NCBI GenBank assembly: GCA_026003755.1
Contig: BPHV01000004.1
Span: 186,001-250,000 of the forward strand
Source: Candidatus Roseilinea sp.
GTDB taxonomy: Bacteria; Chloroflexota; Anaerolineae; J036; Brachytrichaceae
Direction: 5' to 3'
Length of the DNA stretch: 64,000 nt
In this document: in pieces, positions 37,359-49,342 of the stretch
Layout of the letters: the number at the start of each line of letters is the position of its first letter
Position numbering within the stretch: position 1 is the stretch's first letter
The notes under the pieces: model-generated
What the model was told of the DNA's origin: nothing
What the model saw: only the letters and a program-made list of their open reading frames with translations
The model's database searches: none
Program-made: the position numbers and the translations under genes

Positions 37359-39077
37359 ATGGCAAGCGTTACTCTTCCCCAAACATTCGAGGCGCCGGCT
37401 ACGCCGACCACGCTTCGGCTAGCGCGGCGCGAACAGCTCATGATCGGTGCGCACATCATCGCTGCGCTCATCGCGCTGATGTTCGGCATCTTCATGGGAC
37501 CTTTCCAAACGTTCCATCGGTCGCCGACGTTTGTGCAGTATTTCCCGACCATCCCGATCTTCACGTTCTATTACCAAGCGGTGACAGCACATGGCGTGAT
37601 GAACGCCTTGTTCTTCACCACGTTCTTCATCATCGGATTCAGCTACTTTGTCACCGAGCGCACGCTGCAACGACCGATCAAGTCCGCCGCAATGGGCTGG
37701 GCCGCATTTGTCGCCATGGCCGTCGGCTTGGGGATGATGCTGTTCGTCCTGCTCACCATGCCGCAGCAGTCGGCAGTGCTCTACACGTTCTACCCGCCGA
37801 CGATTGCGCCGGCTATGTTTTACATTGGCCTGGTGCTGCTGGCGCTGGGTTCATGGCTGGCATCGGCAAACATCTTCCTGACCTACCGCGACTGGAAGCG
37901 CGAGCATCCCAACGAGCGCGTGCCGTTGGCTGTCTTTGCCCTCATCGTGAACTTCATCGTATGGTGTGTCGCGACGATCGGCGTGGCCATCGAGATCGTG
38001 TTTATGCTGCTGCCGGCTTCGCTGGGCATCTTGAAAGTGACCGATCCACAGTTGGCGCGCACGCTGTTCTGGTTCTTCGGCCACCCGCTGGTGTATTTTT
38101 GGCTGCTCCCGGCCTACGTGTCGTGGTACACCATGTTGCCGCGCCAGGCCGGCGGCAAGCTGTTCAGCGAACCGCTGGCGCGCGTGGCGTTCATCATGTT
38201 CGTGGTGTTCTCCGTGCCGGTCGGCGTGCATCACCAATTCAGCGACCCGGGCATCAGCGCATCGTCGAAGGGCGTGCAGACGCTCCTCACGCTCATCGTG
38301 AGCATTCCCAGCTTCATGACGGCGTTCAACGTCGGCGCGGCGCTGGAGAACGCCGCGCGCAATCGCGGCGCCAAGACGCTGTTCGATTGGCCGTTCAAGC
38401 AGAAGTGGAACGACCCGGTCGTCGCGGCGCAACTGTCAGGCATGTTGCTGTTCATCGCAGGCGGCTTCAGCGGCTTGATCAATGCTTCGGCGCAGCTCAA
38501 CGCGACGATCCACAACACCTCGTGGGTGCCGGCGCACTTCCATCAAACGCTTGGCGGCGCGGTGACGCTGACATACATCGGCATCCTGTATTGGCTGCTG
38601 CCGGCCATTCGCGGCCGCGCCTTGTTCAGCAAGAAGATGGCCCTCGCCCAGGTGTTCACCTGGTTAATCGGCATGACCCTGTTCGGCTTGGCGATGGGCG
38701 AGGCCGGCCTGCAGGGCGTCCCACGCCGCGCCCTCACCAGCCAATCACCGTACCTCAGCCCAGCCGGCGCCTTTTGGCTTGACGTGACGGCCGTCTCGGG
38801 CATTATCCTGTTGATTAGCTCCATCCTGCTCTACGCCAACATCATCGGCACGCTATTCTTCTCACGCCGGCCGATGCCGGAAGGTGAGGTGCCAATTGAA
38901 ACGGTGAGCGGCGACCGCACCTCGCCACTCTGGTTTGAGCGGTGGGGCATCTGGCTGGGCCTACTGGGCATCCTGTTGTTGATCGCTTATGGCCCGGTGA
39001 TCGCCGAGGTGCTGGACTTCCAGCTCGGCTGGAACATCCTCCGCTACATGCCGACCAGCAACGCGCCCATGCCCTGA
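37359..39077 (+). CDS. Cytochrome c oxidase subunit I (ba3-type heme-copper oxidase)
   Basis: 572-residue polytopic subunit bearing low-spin heme, high-spin heme and CuB. VTAHGVMNALFF contains a heme ligand His. WFFGHPLVYFWLLPAY holds the CuB His and cross-linked Tyr. VGVHHQF gives two further CuB His, and TSWVPAHFHQTLGG carries the remaining heme His ligands. The sequence style (short N-terminus, this His-Pro-Leu motif) is B-class/ba3-like. ATG 37359 is preferred over 37344 because GAGGAAG precedes it. The operon order IIa-II-I-SCO fits. Confidence 0.95.
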   Translation: MASVTLPQTFEAPATPTTLRLARREQLMIGAHIIAALIALMFGIFMGPFQTFHRSPTFVQYFPTIPIFTFYYQAVTAHGVMNALFFTTFFIIGFSYFVTERTLQRPIKSAAMGWAAFVAMAVGLGMMLFVLLTMPQQSAVLYTFYPPTIAPAMFYIGLVLLALGSWLASANIFLTYRDWKREHPNERVPLAVFALIVNFIVWCVATIGVAIEIVFMLLPASLGILKVTDPQLARTLFWFFGHPLVYFWLLPAYVSWYTMLPRQAGGKLFSEPLARVAFIMFVVFSVPVGVHHQFSDPGISASSKGVQTLLTLIVSIPSFMTAFNVGAALENAARNRGAKTLFDWPFKQKWNDPVVAAQLSGMLLFIAGGFSGLINASAQLNATIHNTSWVPAHFHQTLGGAVTLTYIGILYWLLPAIRGRALFSKKMALAQVFTWLIGMTLFGLAMGEAGLQGVPRRALTSQSPYLSPAGAFWLDVTAVSGIILLISSILLYANIIGTLFFSRRPMPEGEVPIETVSGDRTSPLWFERWGIWLGLLGILLLIAYGPVIAEVLDFQLGWNILRYMPTSNAPMP

Positions 39078-39146
39078 CCGTCCGCCGGGGCGCCCGTGAC
39101 GCCACTGCGCCATGGGCGCCCCAGCCTCTCGGAACGGAAAGTTGCC

Positions 39147-40049
39147 ATGATCTTCTCTAATCGGCTGATCCGCCGCCCCGCACCTCCCCCTGCCTCCACC
39201 TTGTTGGCGCGGCTGATGGTGACGTCGGCACTCATCGGATTCGGCACCGTGATGTCGTTCCTGGGTGCCGCTTACCTGCAGGATGTGAAGCTCCTGGCTG
39301 AGGTGCCGGCGGCCTTCTGGGCCTTCATCTGCGGTCAGCCGCTCGCCGACGCAATGGTGGCGCCATTGGTCTTGATCGCAGGCGAACTAAGCGCGATTTT
39401 GGCCAGCGCGTTACTCCTGCGCCCAGTGACCCGGTTGCGCGCAGCGACTGCGGGCCTGGTGATGTTCGGCGCGCTGGCCGCCGCCGGCAGCGGTTACCTC
39501 TTCGGCGCGGCCAACCGGGCAGCCGTCCAGACGCCCCAGGCCATCGCCTATCTGACCCCGCCGCGGCCCATGCCGGACTTCGCCCTGACGAACAGCGACG
39601 GCGGTATCACTCGGCTGAGCGACCTGCGCGGCAAGACGGTGATGCTGTTCTTCGGCTACACCCATTGCCCGGACGTCTGCCCGCTCGCGCTGAGCGAGAT
39701 GCGCAAGGTGAAGGCTGCGCTCGGCAAAGATGCGGAGCGGGTTGCGTTCGTGTTCGTCAGCGTGGACGGAACACGCGACACGCCAGAAGTGCTGCGGCGC
39801 TACGTGCGCATCTTCGACCCGGACTTCATCGGCTTGACTGGACCGGAAAGCCAAGTGCGGCTGATCGCGCTGGAATACGGCGCGCACTTCCGATCTAATC
39901 GCGTTGGCAATTCCACGACCTACACCGTGGATCACACCGCCGACACGTTTGTGCTTGACGCTCAGGGACGCTGGCGCTTCGCCTATGGGATGAAGGCACC
40001 GACCGAAACGGTTGTGCGAGAGGTGCGCAAAGTGATTCGCGGAGCGTAA
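39147..40049 (+). CDS. SCO1/SenC copper chaperone fused to an N-terminal membrane module
   Basis: 300 residues. Residues 1-125 form a membrane module with about three helices (around 20-45, 70-95 and 100-122). Residues 140-300 are a thioredoxin-fold SCO domain with TLxFFGYTHCPDVCPL (copper ligands Cys174 and Cys178) and the third ligand His263 in VDHTADTFVL. SCO proteins deliver copper to the CuA site of subunit II, encoded just upstream. Most SCO proteins have one anchor helix, so the three-helix module is unusual. ATG 39147 is preferred over 39096 because the SCO-like coding begins there. Confidence 0.9.
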   Translation: MIFSNRLIRRPAPPPASTLLARLMVTSALIGFGTVMSFLGAAYLQDVKLLAEVPAAFWAFICGQPLADAMVAPLVLIAGELSAILASALLLRPVTRLRAATAGLVMFGALAAAGSGYLFGAANRAAVQTPQAIAYLTPPRPMPDFALTNSDGGITRLSDLRGKTVMLFFGYTHCPDVCPLALSEMRKVKAALGKDAERVAFVFVSVDGTRDTPEVLRRYVRIFDPDFIGLTGPESQVRLIALEYGAHFRSNRVGNSTTYTVDHTADTFVLDAQGRWRFAYGMKAPTETVVREVRKVIRGA

Positions 40050-40093
40050 CGCCGCTACTCAGCATCTGCGCAACATACCCGATCCATTCACCG

Positions 40094-40121
40094 CCTCCCG
40101 CAGGCTGAAGCCCGCGGGAGG
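40094..40121. repeat. REP-like palindrome between convergent genes
   Basis: CCTCCCGC and GCGGGAGG are perfect 8-bp arms with a 12-nt centre containing GGCTGAAGCC. It resembles the widespread GCGGGCTTCAGCC palindromes of GC-rich genomes and may act as a bidirectional terminator between SCO and korB. Confidence 0.6.
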
Positions 40122-40204
40122 GGTATTGTCGGTATTTTGGACGTCCCACGCGCCTCGGGTTGCACGGCGCCGGCTCGGCGCTGCATGTGCTTTGCCTCGC
40201 CTGT

Positions 40205-40266
40205 GGTCAGCGCTGGAGCGGGATGATGCAAACACAGGTCAGACCGCTCCAGCAGATCTGACCTGT
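40205..40266. repeat. Two interleaved perfect 10-bp inverted repeats
   Basis: GCTGGAGCGG (40212-40221) pairs with CCGCTCCAGC (40244-40253). ACAGGTCAGA (40234-40243) pairs with TCTGACCTGT (40257-40266). The arms alternate, so the hairpins compete or form a pseudoknot. A second GGTCAG (40205-40210) can also pair with CTGACC (40258-40263), extending the first stem. It lies 44 nt beyond the korB stop and 155 nt beyond the SCO stop. Confidence 0.85.
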
Positions 40267-40309
40267 TGCGTGGGAGGGCGCTTGCGCGCAATACGTCGCG
40301 GGAGCGCAA

Positions 40310-41416
40310 TCAGTACATGGCGCTGATGATCTTTTGTAAGCTCTCGCGGGAAGGCCGCAGCTTGTCCTGCTGGTACGAGGCGATCGGCTTGACCAGATGA
40401 TAGGTCTCGGCCAAGTTGGGCCGCTCGCTGTTGATGTAGAGCAGGCCGGTGATGAACAGTTGACGCTCGTGGGCCTCGGTGAGCAAGCGCAGCGCCGCTT
40501 GTTTGTCCGTCGGATCGTGGCTGCCGTCCAGCTTCTTCAGGACGATCTTTGAGCCGTCGAATAGCTCGACCTCTTTCGTCTCGCCCTCAGCGTAGTCCAC
40601 GCGAATCTCTTCCTGCGACATGACGAAGCCGAAGTCGTTAATGCGTTCATCGTGCGCCTTGCCCCAGGTATAGCTCTTGGTGCTGTCGTCGCGGTTGTTG
40701 AACGTGACGCAGGGGCTGATGATGTCGAGCACGGCGGTGCCGCGATGGCTGAGCGCGGCCTTGAGCAACATCACGACTTGCTTGGGATCGCCGGCGAATG
40801 ACCGGGCGACGAACCCGCAGTCGGCCACGATCGCGGCGCGGCACAAGTCTATTGGTGGGAACTCGTTGCGTCCGGCGTGTTTCAGCTCTTGCCCCACGTC
40901 GGCGGTGGCCGAGAACTGACCTTTGGTCAGGCCGTACACGCCGTTGTTCTCGATGATGTAGACCATGCGCAGGTTGCGGCGGATGAGGTGCATGAATTGC
41001 CCGAGGCCGATGCTGCCGGTGTCGCCGTCACCGCTGACGCCCAGGCCACGCAGCGTATGGTTCGCCATGAGCGCGCCCTGCGCCACCGACGGCATGCGAC
41101 CATGCAGCGCGTTGAACCCAAACGACCGGCTCATGAAGTAGGCCGGCGATTTGCTGCTGCAGCCGATGCCGCTGAATTTGACGACGTGCTCGGGCTTCAC
41201 GCCCAGCTCGTAGCATGCGGTAATGATCTGTGATGAGATCGAGTCGTGCCCGCAGCCGTTGCACAGCGTGGACTCCAGGCCTTTGTAGTCGGCCTTCACC
41301 AGGCCGATGATGTTCACACCAGGTGCGCTTGCAACCGACGCCTTGGGTTGAGCGCCGTGCGCGGTAGTTGCTTGAGCGCCGTTCGTGGCGACGCTTCCGT
41401 TCTTGACCAGGGTCAT
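40310..41416 (-). CDS. korB: 2-oxoacid:ferredoxin oxidoreductase beta subunit (2-oxoglutarate type)
   Basis: 368 residues from ATG 41416, preceded by AGGAGAG. The TPP-binding subunit shows TLCNGCGHDSISSQ, KFSGIGCSSKSPAYF, GVSGDGDTGSIGLGQFMHLI (TPP motif), IENNGVYGLTKGQFSAT and PCVTFNNRDDSTKSYTWGK. A 45-residue low-complexity N-terminus precedes the conserved region. It pairs with korA, 58 nt upstream, to interconvert 2-oxoglutarate and succinyl-CoA using ferredoxin. KorAB identity over pyruvate or isovalerate types is judged from the alpha-beta arrangement and NNRD motif. Confidence 0.93.
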   Translation of the reverse strand: MTLVKNGSVATNGAQATTAHGAQPKASVASAPGVNIIGLVKADYKGLESTLCNGCGHDSISSQIITACYELGVKPEHVVKFSGIGCSSKSPAYFMSRSFGFNALHGRMPSVAQGALMANHTLRGLGVSGDGDTGSIGLGQFMHLIRRNLRMVYIIENNGVYGLTKGQFSATADVGQELKHAGRNEFPPIDLCRAAIVADCGFVARSFAGDPKQVVMLLKAALSHRGTAVLDIISPCVTFNNRDDSTKSYTWGKAHDERINDFGFVMSQEEIRVDYAEGETKEVELFDGSKIVLKKLDGSHDPTDKQAALRLLTEAHERQLFITGLLYINSERPNLAETYHLVKPIASYQQDKLRPSRESLQKIISAMY

Positions 41417-41474
41417 GGTGATCTCTCCTGCTGACGATATCGCGCTGCGGTAGACCCCAGCGCGCAAGCCAGAT

Positions 41475-43389
<1,915 letters not shown>

Positions 43390-43436
43390 TTGTGATACCT
43401 ACGCCCGGCAAACTCGCCGCCGGGCGTTGAAATTCA

Positions 43437-44180
43437 TCATGCGGCAATCGTCGGTCGGGCGATGGTTTTGACCTCCGAGGTTAGGGCATCGTCGTTCACT
43501 CGGCCGTGCAACGCGCGCGCCTTGGGTCGCTTTTGCAACAGCCTGGTATGCTGAACCAGCAGCCGATAGGCTTCGTCCGCGTTGCCGGCAACGATCGCGT
43601 TGACGATCCCCGCGTGATAGGTCCACACTTCGTGCAGATAGTCGTAGTCGGAGAACACGCTCAGTCCCTCGGCTTCGTAGCCATCCCAGTAGGCCTCTAG
43701 CAAGCTTTTGACGAAGGGGTTGTCGAGGCGGCGATAGATCGTCAGGTGCAGCTCGCGGTGTTCTTCATGGGGGATGCGCGGCGGATGTTCCTCCAGCTTG
43801 GCAAAGGCCCGCTCAATCAGTAATTTCAAGCGAGCCGTGTCCTCATTCGTCAGCAGCGCAACGGCTTCATGGAAGAAGGCAAATTCGATGTGGTTGCGCA
43901 GTTCGCTGAAAGCGTCGAAGAGTTTGCGGTTCTGAGCCAGCGCATAGAGCAGGCTAAAGCGAACGGCGGGGAGGAAGCTGAAAGGGCTGACGCGGATGCC
44001 GGTGCGCGGTTTTACCTCAACTAAGCCAAGCACGCGCGCCACTTCGAGCTGTTCGCGGAGTTTGCCGATGCTGATCCGCAGCTCGGCGCTCAGCTCTTCC
44101 AGCGGCGGCAGCCGATCTCCCGCCTGCAAGCCGTTCGCGATGATGTATTCCAAAAGGTCTGATTCAATGCCGCGCAGCAT
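43437..44180 (-). CDS. GntR/FadR-type transcriptional regulator
   Basis: 247 residues with an N-terminal winged helix (GDRLPPLEELSAELRISIGK to LVEVKPRTGIRV) and an all-helical C-terminal FCD domain (HIEFAFFHEAVALL, EEHRELHLTIYRRLDNPF, YHAGIVNAIVAGNADEAYRL) whose His/Asp/Asn pattern binds metal and carboxylate effectors. First gene of the gntR-korA-korB operon, so it probably senses an organic acid and controls its own operon. A strong promoter lies just upstream. Confidence 0.9.
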   Translation of the reverse strand: MLRGIESDLLEYIIANGLQAGDRLPPLEELSAELRISIGKLREQLEVARVLGLVEVKPRTGIRVSPFSFLPAVRFSLLYALAQNRKLFDAFSELRNHIEFAFFHEAVALLTNEDTARLKLLIERAFAKLEEHPPRIPHEEHRELHLTIYRRLDNPFVKSLLEAYWDGYEAEGLSVFSDYDYLHEVWTYHAGIVNAIVAGNADEAYRLLVQHTRLLQKRPKARALHGRVNDDALTSEVKTIARPTIAA

Positions 44181-44239
44181 GGTGGTGAGTGGTGATCAGT
44201 TCAAACAATATAATAGTTCCGATTATTCAGACGCTCAGG

Positions 44240-44267
44240 ATTTTACACATCGCACGCCAAAAGTCAA
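44240..44267 (-). promoter_or_regulatory. Promoter of the gntR-korAB operon
   Basis: TTGACT (reverse complement of 44262-44267) and TAAAAT (reverse complement of 44240-44245) are separated by 16 nt, the best sigma70-like promoter in the window. The AT-rich leader between it and ATG 44180 includes ATAAT and ATTAT arms around 7 nt, a candidate operator for the GntR protein. Confidence 0.65.
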
Positions 44268-44380
44268 CTACCGGTCGGGATCGCGCGCCGGCACGCTGGC
44301 CCGTCGGGGGGATGGGTGGGCGCAACGCACGCGCATCGAAGCGGCCCGGCCATACCCCGCATGGGCGATAATCTCTGCTC

Positions 44381-46627
44381 ATGGCCACGTTGAACAAGGA
44401 TTTGCTCGACGCCACCACACGCCGCGCCCTAAACCGCGCGAGCGACATCATGCGTCAGATGGGCAAAACGCTGCTGATGCCCGAGATCGCCCTGCTGGCG
44501 CTGCTGCGTATGCCTGAATCTACGGCCTACCGCGCCATCCAAAAGCTGGCCGAAAGCCGTGGTTTCAAACCGGCCGACCTCGAACGCGAAACCGAGGCGC
44601 AGGCCCGAGCGCGCGAAGGCCGTTCGGCCAAGTTCGACTACATCACCGACCAGAACGCAGCGACAACGCTCAGCGACGAGATGTTGATTGCGCTGGACGA
44701 GGCGCGCGCTATCGCGCTGGCCCACGGCGAGATCTACATCGGCACAGAGCACTTGCTCGGCGCGCTCTCTCAGACCGGCGTCAGCACCGCCGGATTGTTG
44801 CAGCGCAAAGGGGTGACGCCCAGCGCCCTTGCGGCGCTCATGTTGGAGGGGGTTGTCAGCAAGCGCACCACAACAGTGGACTGGGTGGCGGAGGTGAAAC
44901 GCGGCCGGCTTGCGCCGCTCTTCCCACGTGAGAAGCTGTTGCAGGAATTGGTCAGCGTGCTGTCGCTGGCGCGCGGGCGCAACGCCTTCCTGGTCGGCAT
45001 GCCGGGCAGCGGCCGCCGCAGTTTAGCCCAGTCGTTGGCCTTCCTGGTCGCCGAGGGGAAGGGGCCACCCGGACTCGAGCGCATCATCGAGGTGAGCGAG
45101 AGCGCATGGTTAGACAACCCGCAGTTGGCCATGCAGGTGGCGCTGCGCCAGGCGGAAGGGGGGGCGTTGTTCATCGCCAACGTTCATCGTTTCTTCGGCC
45201 GCGCCGAAACCGGCGCGCAGATGAGCGCGATGAAGGACTTGCACAAGGCGATGATCGAAGGCGCGTGCGCTGTGATCGGCGCGACCACCGAGGTTGAATA
45301 CAACGAGCGCATTCGCGCCAACGCGCCGGTCGTCGAGCATGCGCATGTGCTGCATGTGCCGCCGGCGACGCCCGACGAGTGCCTCCAGATATTGTCGCTG
45401 CACAAGCCGGAGTTCGAGCGCGACTATGGCTTTGTCGTGGATGACAGCGCGATTAAAGCGGCGACAACGCTGGCCGCACGCTACATCGGCGCAATGCCGT
45501 TGCCGGGCGCGGCCGTGCAAGTGTTGCACCGCGCGTGTGCCATCGTGAAAGGTTCGGGCGTCGGGCGTCGGGAGTCGCGCGCCCCTGCTCCCCACGCCCA
45601 ACTTACGACGCCGATCATAGACGCCGAAGATGTGACCTACGCCGTCAGCATGATGACCGGCATCCCGGTGACCAAACTGAGCGAGGACGAGCGCGCCAAA
45701 TATGCGCAAATGGTGCAGGCGCTGCAACAGCGCGTGATCGGACAGGACGATGCCATCCTCGCCATCAGCCGGGCGGTGAAGAGCGCGCGCGTCGGTTTGA
45801 AAGACCCCAAGCGGCCGATCGGCTCGTTCCTCTTCCTCGGCCCCAGCGGCGTGGGCAAGACCGAGCTCGCCAAGGCGCTGGCGGAATTCCTCTTCGGCAA
45901 CGAAGACCACCTGATCGCGCTGGACATGACCGAGTATCAGAAAGACGACACCATCAACCGGCTGATCGGCTCGCCGCCGGGCTACGTAGGCTACGAGAGC
46001 GGTGGCCAGCTCACCGAAAAGATCCTCAAGTCGCCTTACGCTGTGGTGTTGTTCGACGAGGTGGAGAAAGCCCATCCGCGCATCCTCGACATCCTGTTGC
46101 AGGTGATGGAGGAGGGCCGGCTGACCGACGGGCGGGGGCGCGTAGCAAACTTCGCCGAGACGGTGATCATCCTCACCAGCAACCTTGGTGCGCCTTACTT
46201 GAACGATCCGACGCTAGGTGAGCAGGCGCATGAGCTGGCCATGCAGGATGTGCGGGCATTCTTCCGGCCGGAGTTCCTCAATCGCCTCGATGAGATCGTC
46301 ATGTTCAAGCCGCTCACGCCGGACGCGATAGCGAAGATACTCGACCTGATGATCGCTCGCGAAGCGAAGCTGGCCAGGGCGCAAGGTGTTGTGTTGGAAG
46401 TGACGCCAGAAGCGCGGGCATGGCTCCTGGCCCAGAACACCGAGCCGGGCTTGGGCGCGCGGCCGTTGCGGCGCATTCTGCAGCGCCAATTGCGCGAGAA
46501 GTTGGCCGAATATCTGCTCACCTTGCGCGCGCCGCCGACGCACGTCTTGGTAGATGCGAACGCCCAGGGCCTGGTCTACTCTGCCGATCGCTCATCCGCC
46601 GGCGCGCTCACCCGAGCCGGCCATTGA
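44381..46627 (+). CDS. Clp-family (ClpA/B/C-like) AAA+ ATPase with degenerate first ATPase module
   Basis: 748 residues. Clp_N repeats occupy about 1-150. NBD1 (about 165-400) has a Walker A reading GMPGSGRRS (206-214) in which the catalytic Lys is Arg, and a Walker B reading GALFIANVHR without the Asp-Glu pair, so it should not hydrolyse ATP. A short heptamer-derived insert (about residues 390-408) precedes NBD2, which is intact: GPSGVGKTELAKAL (Walker A), VVLFDEVEKAHP (Walker B) and FFRPEFLNRLDEIV. No IGF-type ClpP loop is evident and no ClpB-type M domain. It is more likely a remodelling or disaggregation machine than a ClpP partner. Confidence 0.9.
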   Translation: MATLNKDLLDATTRRALNRASDIMRQMGKTLLMPEIALLALLRMPESTAYRAIQKLAESRGFKPADLERETEAQARAREGRSAKFDYITDQNAATTLSDEMLIALDEARAIALAHGEIYIGTEHLLGALSQTGVSTAGLLQRKGVTPSALAALMLEGVVSKRTTTVDWVAEVKRGRLAPLFPREKLLQELVSVLSLARGRNAFLVGMPGSGRRSLAQSLAFLVAEGKGPPGLERIIEVSESAWLDNPQLAMQVALRQAEGGALFIANVHRFFGRAETGAQMSAMKDLHKAMIEGACAVIGATTEVEYNERIRANAPVVEHAHVLHVPPATPDECLQILSLHKPEFERDYGFVVDDSAIKAATTLAARYIGAMPLPGAAVQVLHRACAIVKGSGVGRRESRAPAPHAQLTTPIIDAEDVTYAVSMMTGIPVTKLSEDERAKYAQMVQALQQRVIGQDDAILAISRAVKSARVGLKDPKRPIGSFLFLGPSGVGKTELAKALAEFLFGNEDHLIALDMTEYQKDDTINRLIGSPPGYVGYESGGQLTEKILKSPYAVVLFDEVEKAHPRILDILLQVMEEGRLTDGRGRVANFAETVIILTSNLGAPYLNDPTLGEQAHELAMQDVRAFFRPEFLNRLDEIVMFKPLTPDAIAKILDLMIAREAKLARAQGVVLEVTPEARAWLLAQNTEPGLGARPLRRILQRQLREKLAEYLLTLRAPPTHVLVDANAQGLVYSADRSSAGALTRAGH
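45560..45580 (+). repeat. Heptamer array inside the Clp gene
   Basis: GTCGGGC, GTCGGGA and GTCGCGC run in tandem, preceded by TTCGGGC. They encode GVGRRES in frame between the two ATPase modules and belong to the same GTCRGRA heptamer family as the arrays at 28953 and 29849. Confidence 0.55.
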
Positions 46628-46649
46628 GCCCATCGTCCGGCCGGATGCA

Positions 46650-46690
46650 CAGGCGCGGGGCAGCGCGCGATTTCGATGCTGCCCCGCCTG
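46650..46690. terminator. Bidirectional hairpin between clp and ahcY
   Basis: CAGGCGcGGGGCAGC and GCTGCCCCGCCTG pair with a single bulged base across a 13-nt loop, between the convergent stop codons. Only a short T-rich tail follows. Confidence 0.55.
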
Positions 46691-46705
46691 TTCCCTCGGT
46701 GCCGG

Positions 46706-48736
<2,031 letters not shown>

Positions 48737-49054
48737 ATGCGACCGACCCAGATTACCGCCGACAAGACAAAAGCCGTCCTCACGATCACTTGGGACGACG
48801 GGGAGATATCTGAGCTACCTTTCGCGCTGCTGAGCGATTTATGCCCTTGCGCCACCTGCAATGAGGAACGCAACAATCCCGACCCGCTTAAGATCATCCG
48901 GCCCCGATCATACGAGTTGGAGGCGATCAACCCGGTGGGCAACTACGCCATCAATATCATGTGGAAAGGCGGTTGTCGGTTCGGCATTTACTCTTGGGAG
49001 TATTTGCGAGAGATGACCAACCTACTGCGACGAAGCGCATCGCAGGATGGGTAA
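48737..49054 (+). CDS. DUF971 domain-containing protein
   Basis: 105 residues. The DUF971 fold (also found as the N-terminal domain of gamma-butyrobetaine hydroxylase and in some Fe-S carriers) is marked by LTITWDDGEISELPF, LLSDLCPCATCNEE with three Cys, YELEAINPVGNYAINIMWK and GIYSWEYLREM. The Cys cluster suggests metal binding. It is a single plus-strand gene; its role in this organism is unknown, though an Fe-S-related role is often suggested for relatives. Confidence 0.88.
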   Translation: MRPTQITADKTKAVLTITWDDGEISELPFALLSDLCPCATCNEERNNPDPLKIIRPRSYELEAINPVGNYAINIMWKGGCRFGIYSWEYLREMTNLLRRSASQDG

Positions 49055-49070
49055 ACCACCGGTGCGCTAT

Positions 49071-49229
49071 TCAGCACCTCTTTTTAATCGCCACGCGATA
49101 TCGGTTATGGCCGTTTACCGCATCCCACTTTTCTCTCACTTCGAACTTCACTTTGAGCCAACCTAATGTCGCAAGATTAATTGCCGGTTGATGTGTGCTG
49201 GGTTTGTTCAGTCGTCCTTCGCTGGTCAT
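49071..49229 (-). CDS. Possible small protein, 52 residues, AT-rich
   Basis: From ATG 49229 the frame reads MTSEGRLNKPSTHQPAINLA, then TLGWLKVKFEVREKW and ends AIKKRC. The sequence looks protein-like (alternating strands, Lys/Arg-rich end) and the frame stays open about 13 codons upstream. Its AT content and use of TTA, ATA and AAA codons differ from the GC-rich neighbours, so it may be foreign or a remnant of a larger gene. No family recognised. Confidence 0.35.
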   Translation of the reverse strand: MTSEGRLNKPSTHQPAINLATLGWLKVKFEVREKWDAVNGHNRYRVAIKKRC

Positions 49230-49265
49230 TTCACCGTGATCCTCGCTTATTAACAGATGAACGCG

Positions 49266-49301
49266 ATCTAGCCCCCTTGTGACCTATGAAGATGGCTAGA
49301 T
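49266..49301. repeat. Perfect 8-bp inverted repeat in the AT-rich gap
   Basis: ATCTAGCC (49266-49273) and GGCTAGAT (49294-49301) flank 20 nt. No U tract follows on either strand. It may mark the end of an inserted segment or a weak hairpin downstream of the sortase gene. Confidence 0.4.
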
Positions 49302-49342
49302 TACGCTCAGATTCCACTTAAAGCGAGGATTAACCGGGATTG

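Noticed and set aside
40212..40266. A stable classical H-type pseudoknot on the plus strand
   Set aside because: The loop crossing the first 10-bp stem would have only 3 nt, too short for full formation; competing hairpins are more likely.
49266..49301. Sortase operon terminator
   Set aside because: The arms are perfect but the 20-nt loop and lack of a U tract make termination doubtful; kept only as an inverted repeat.
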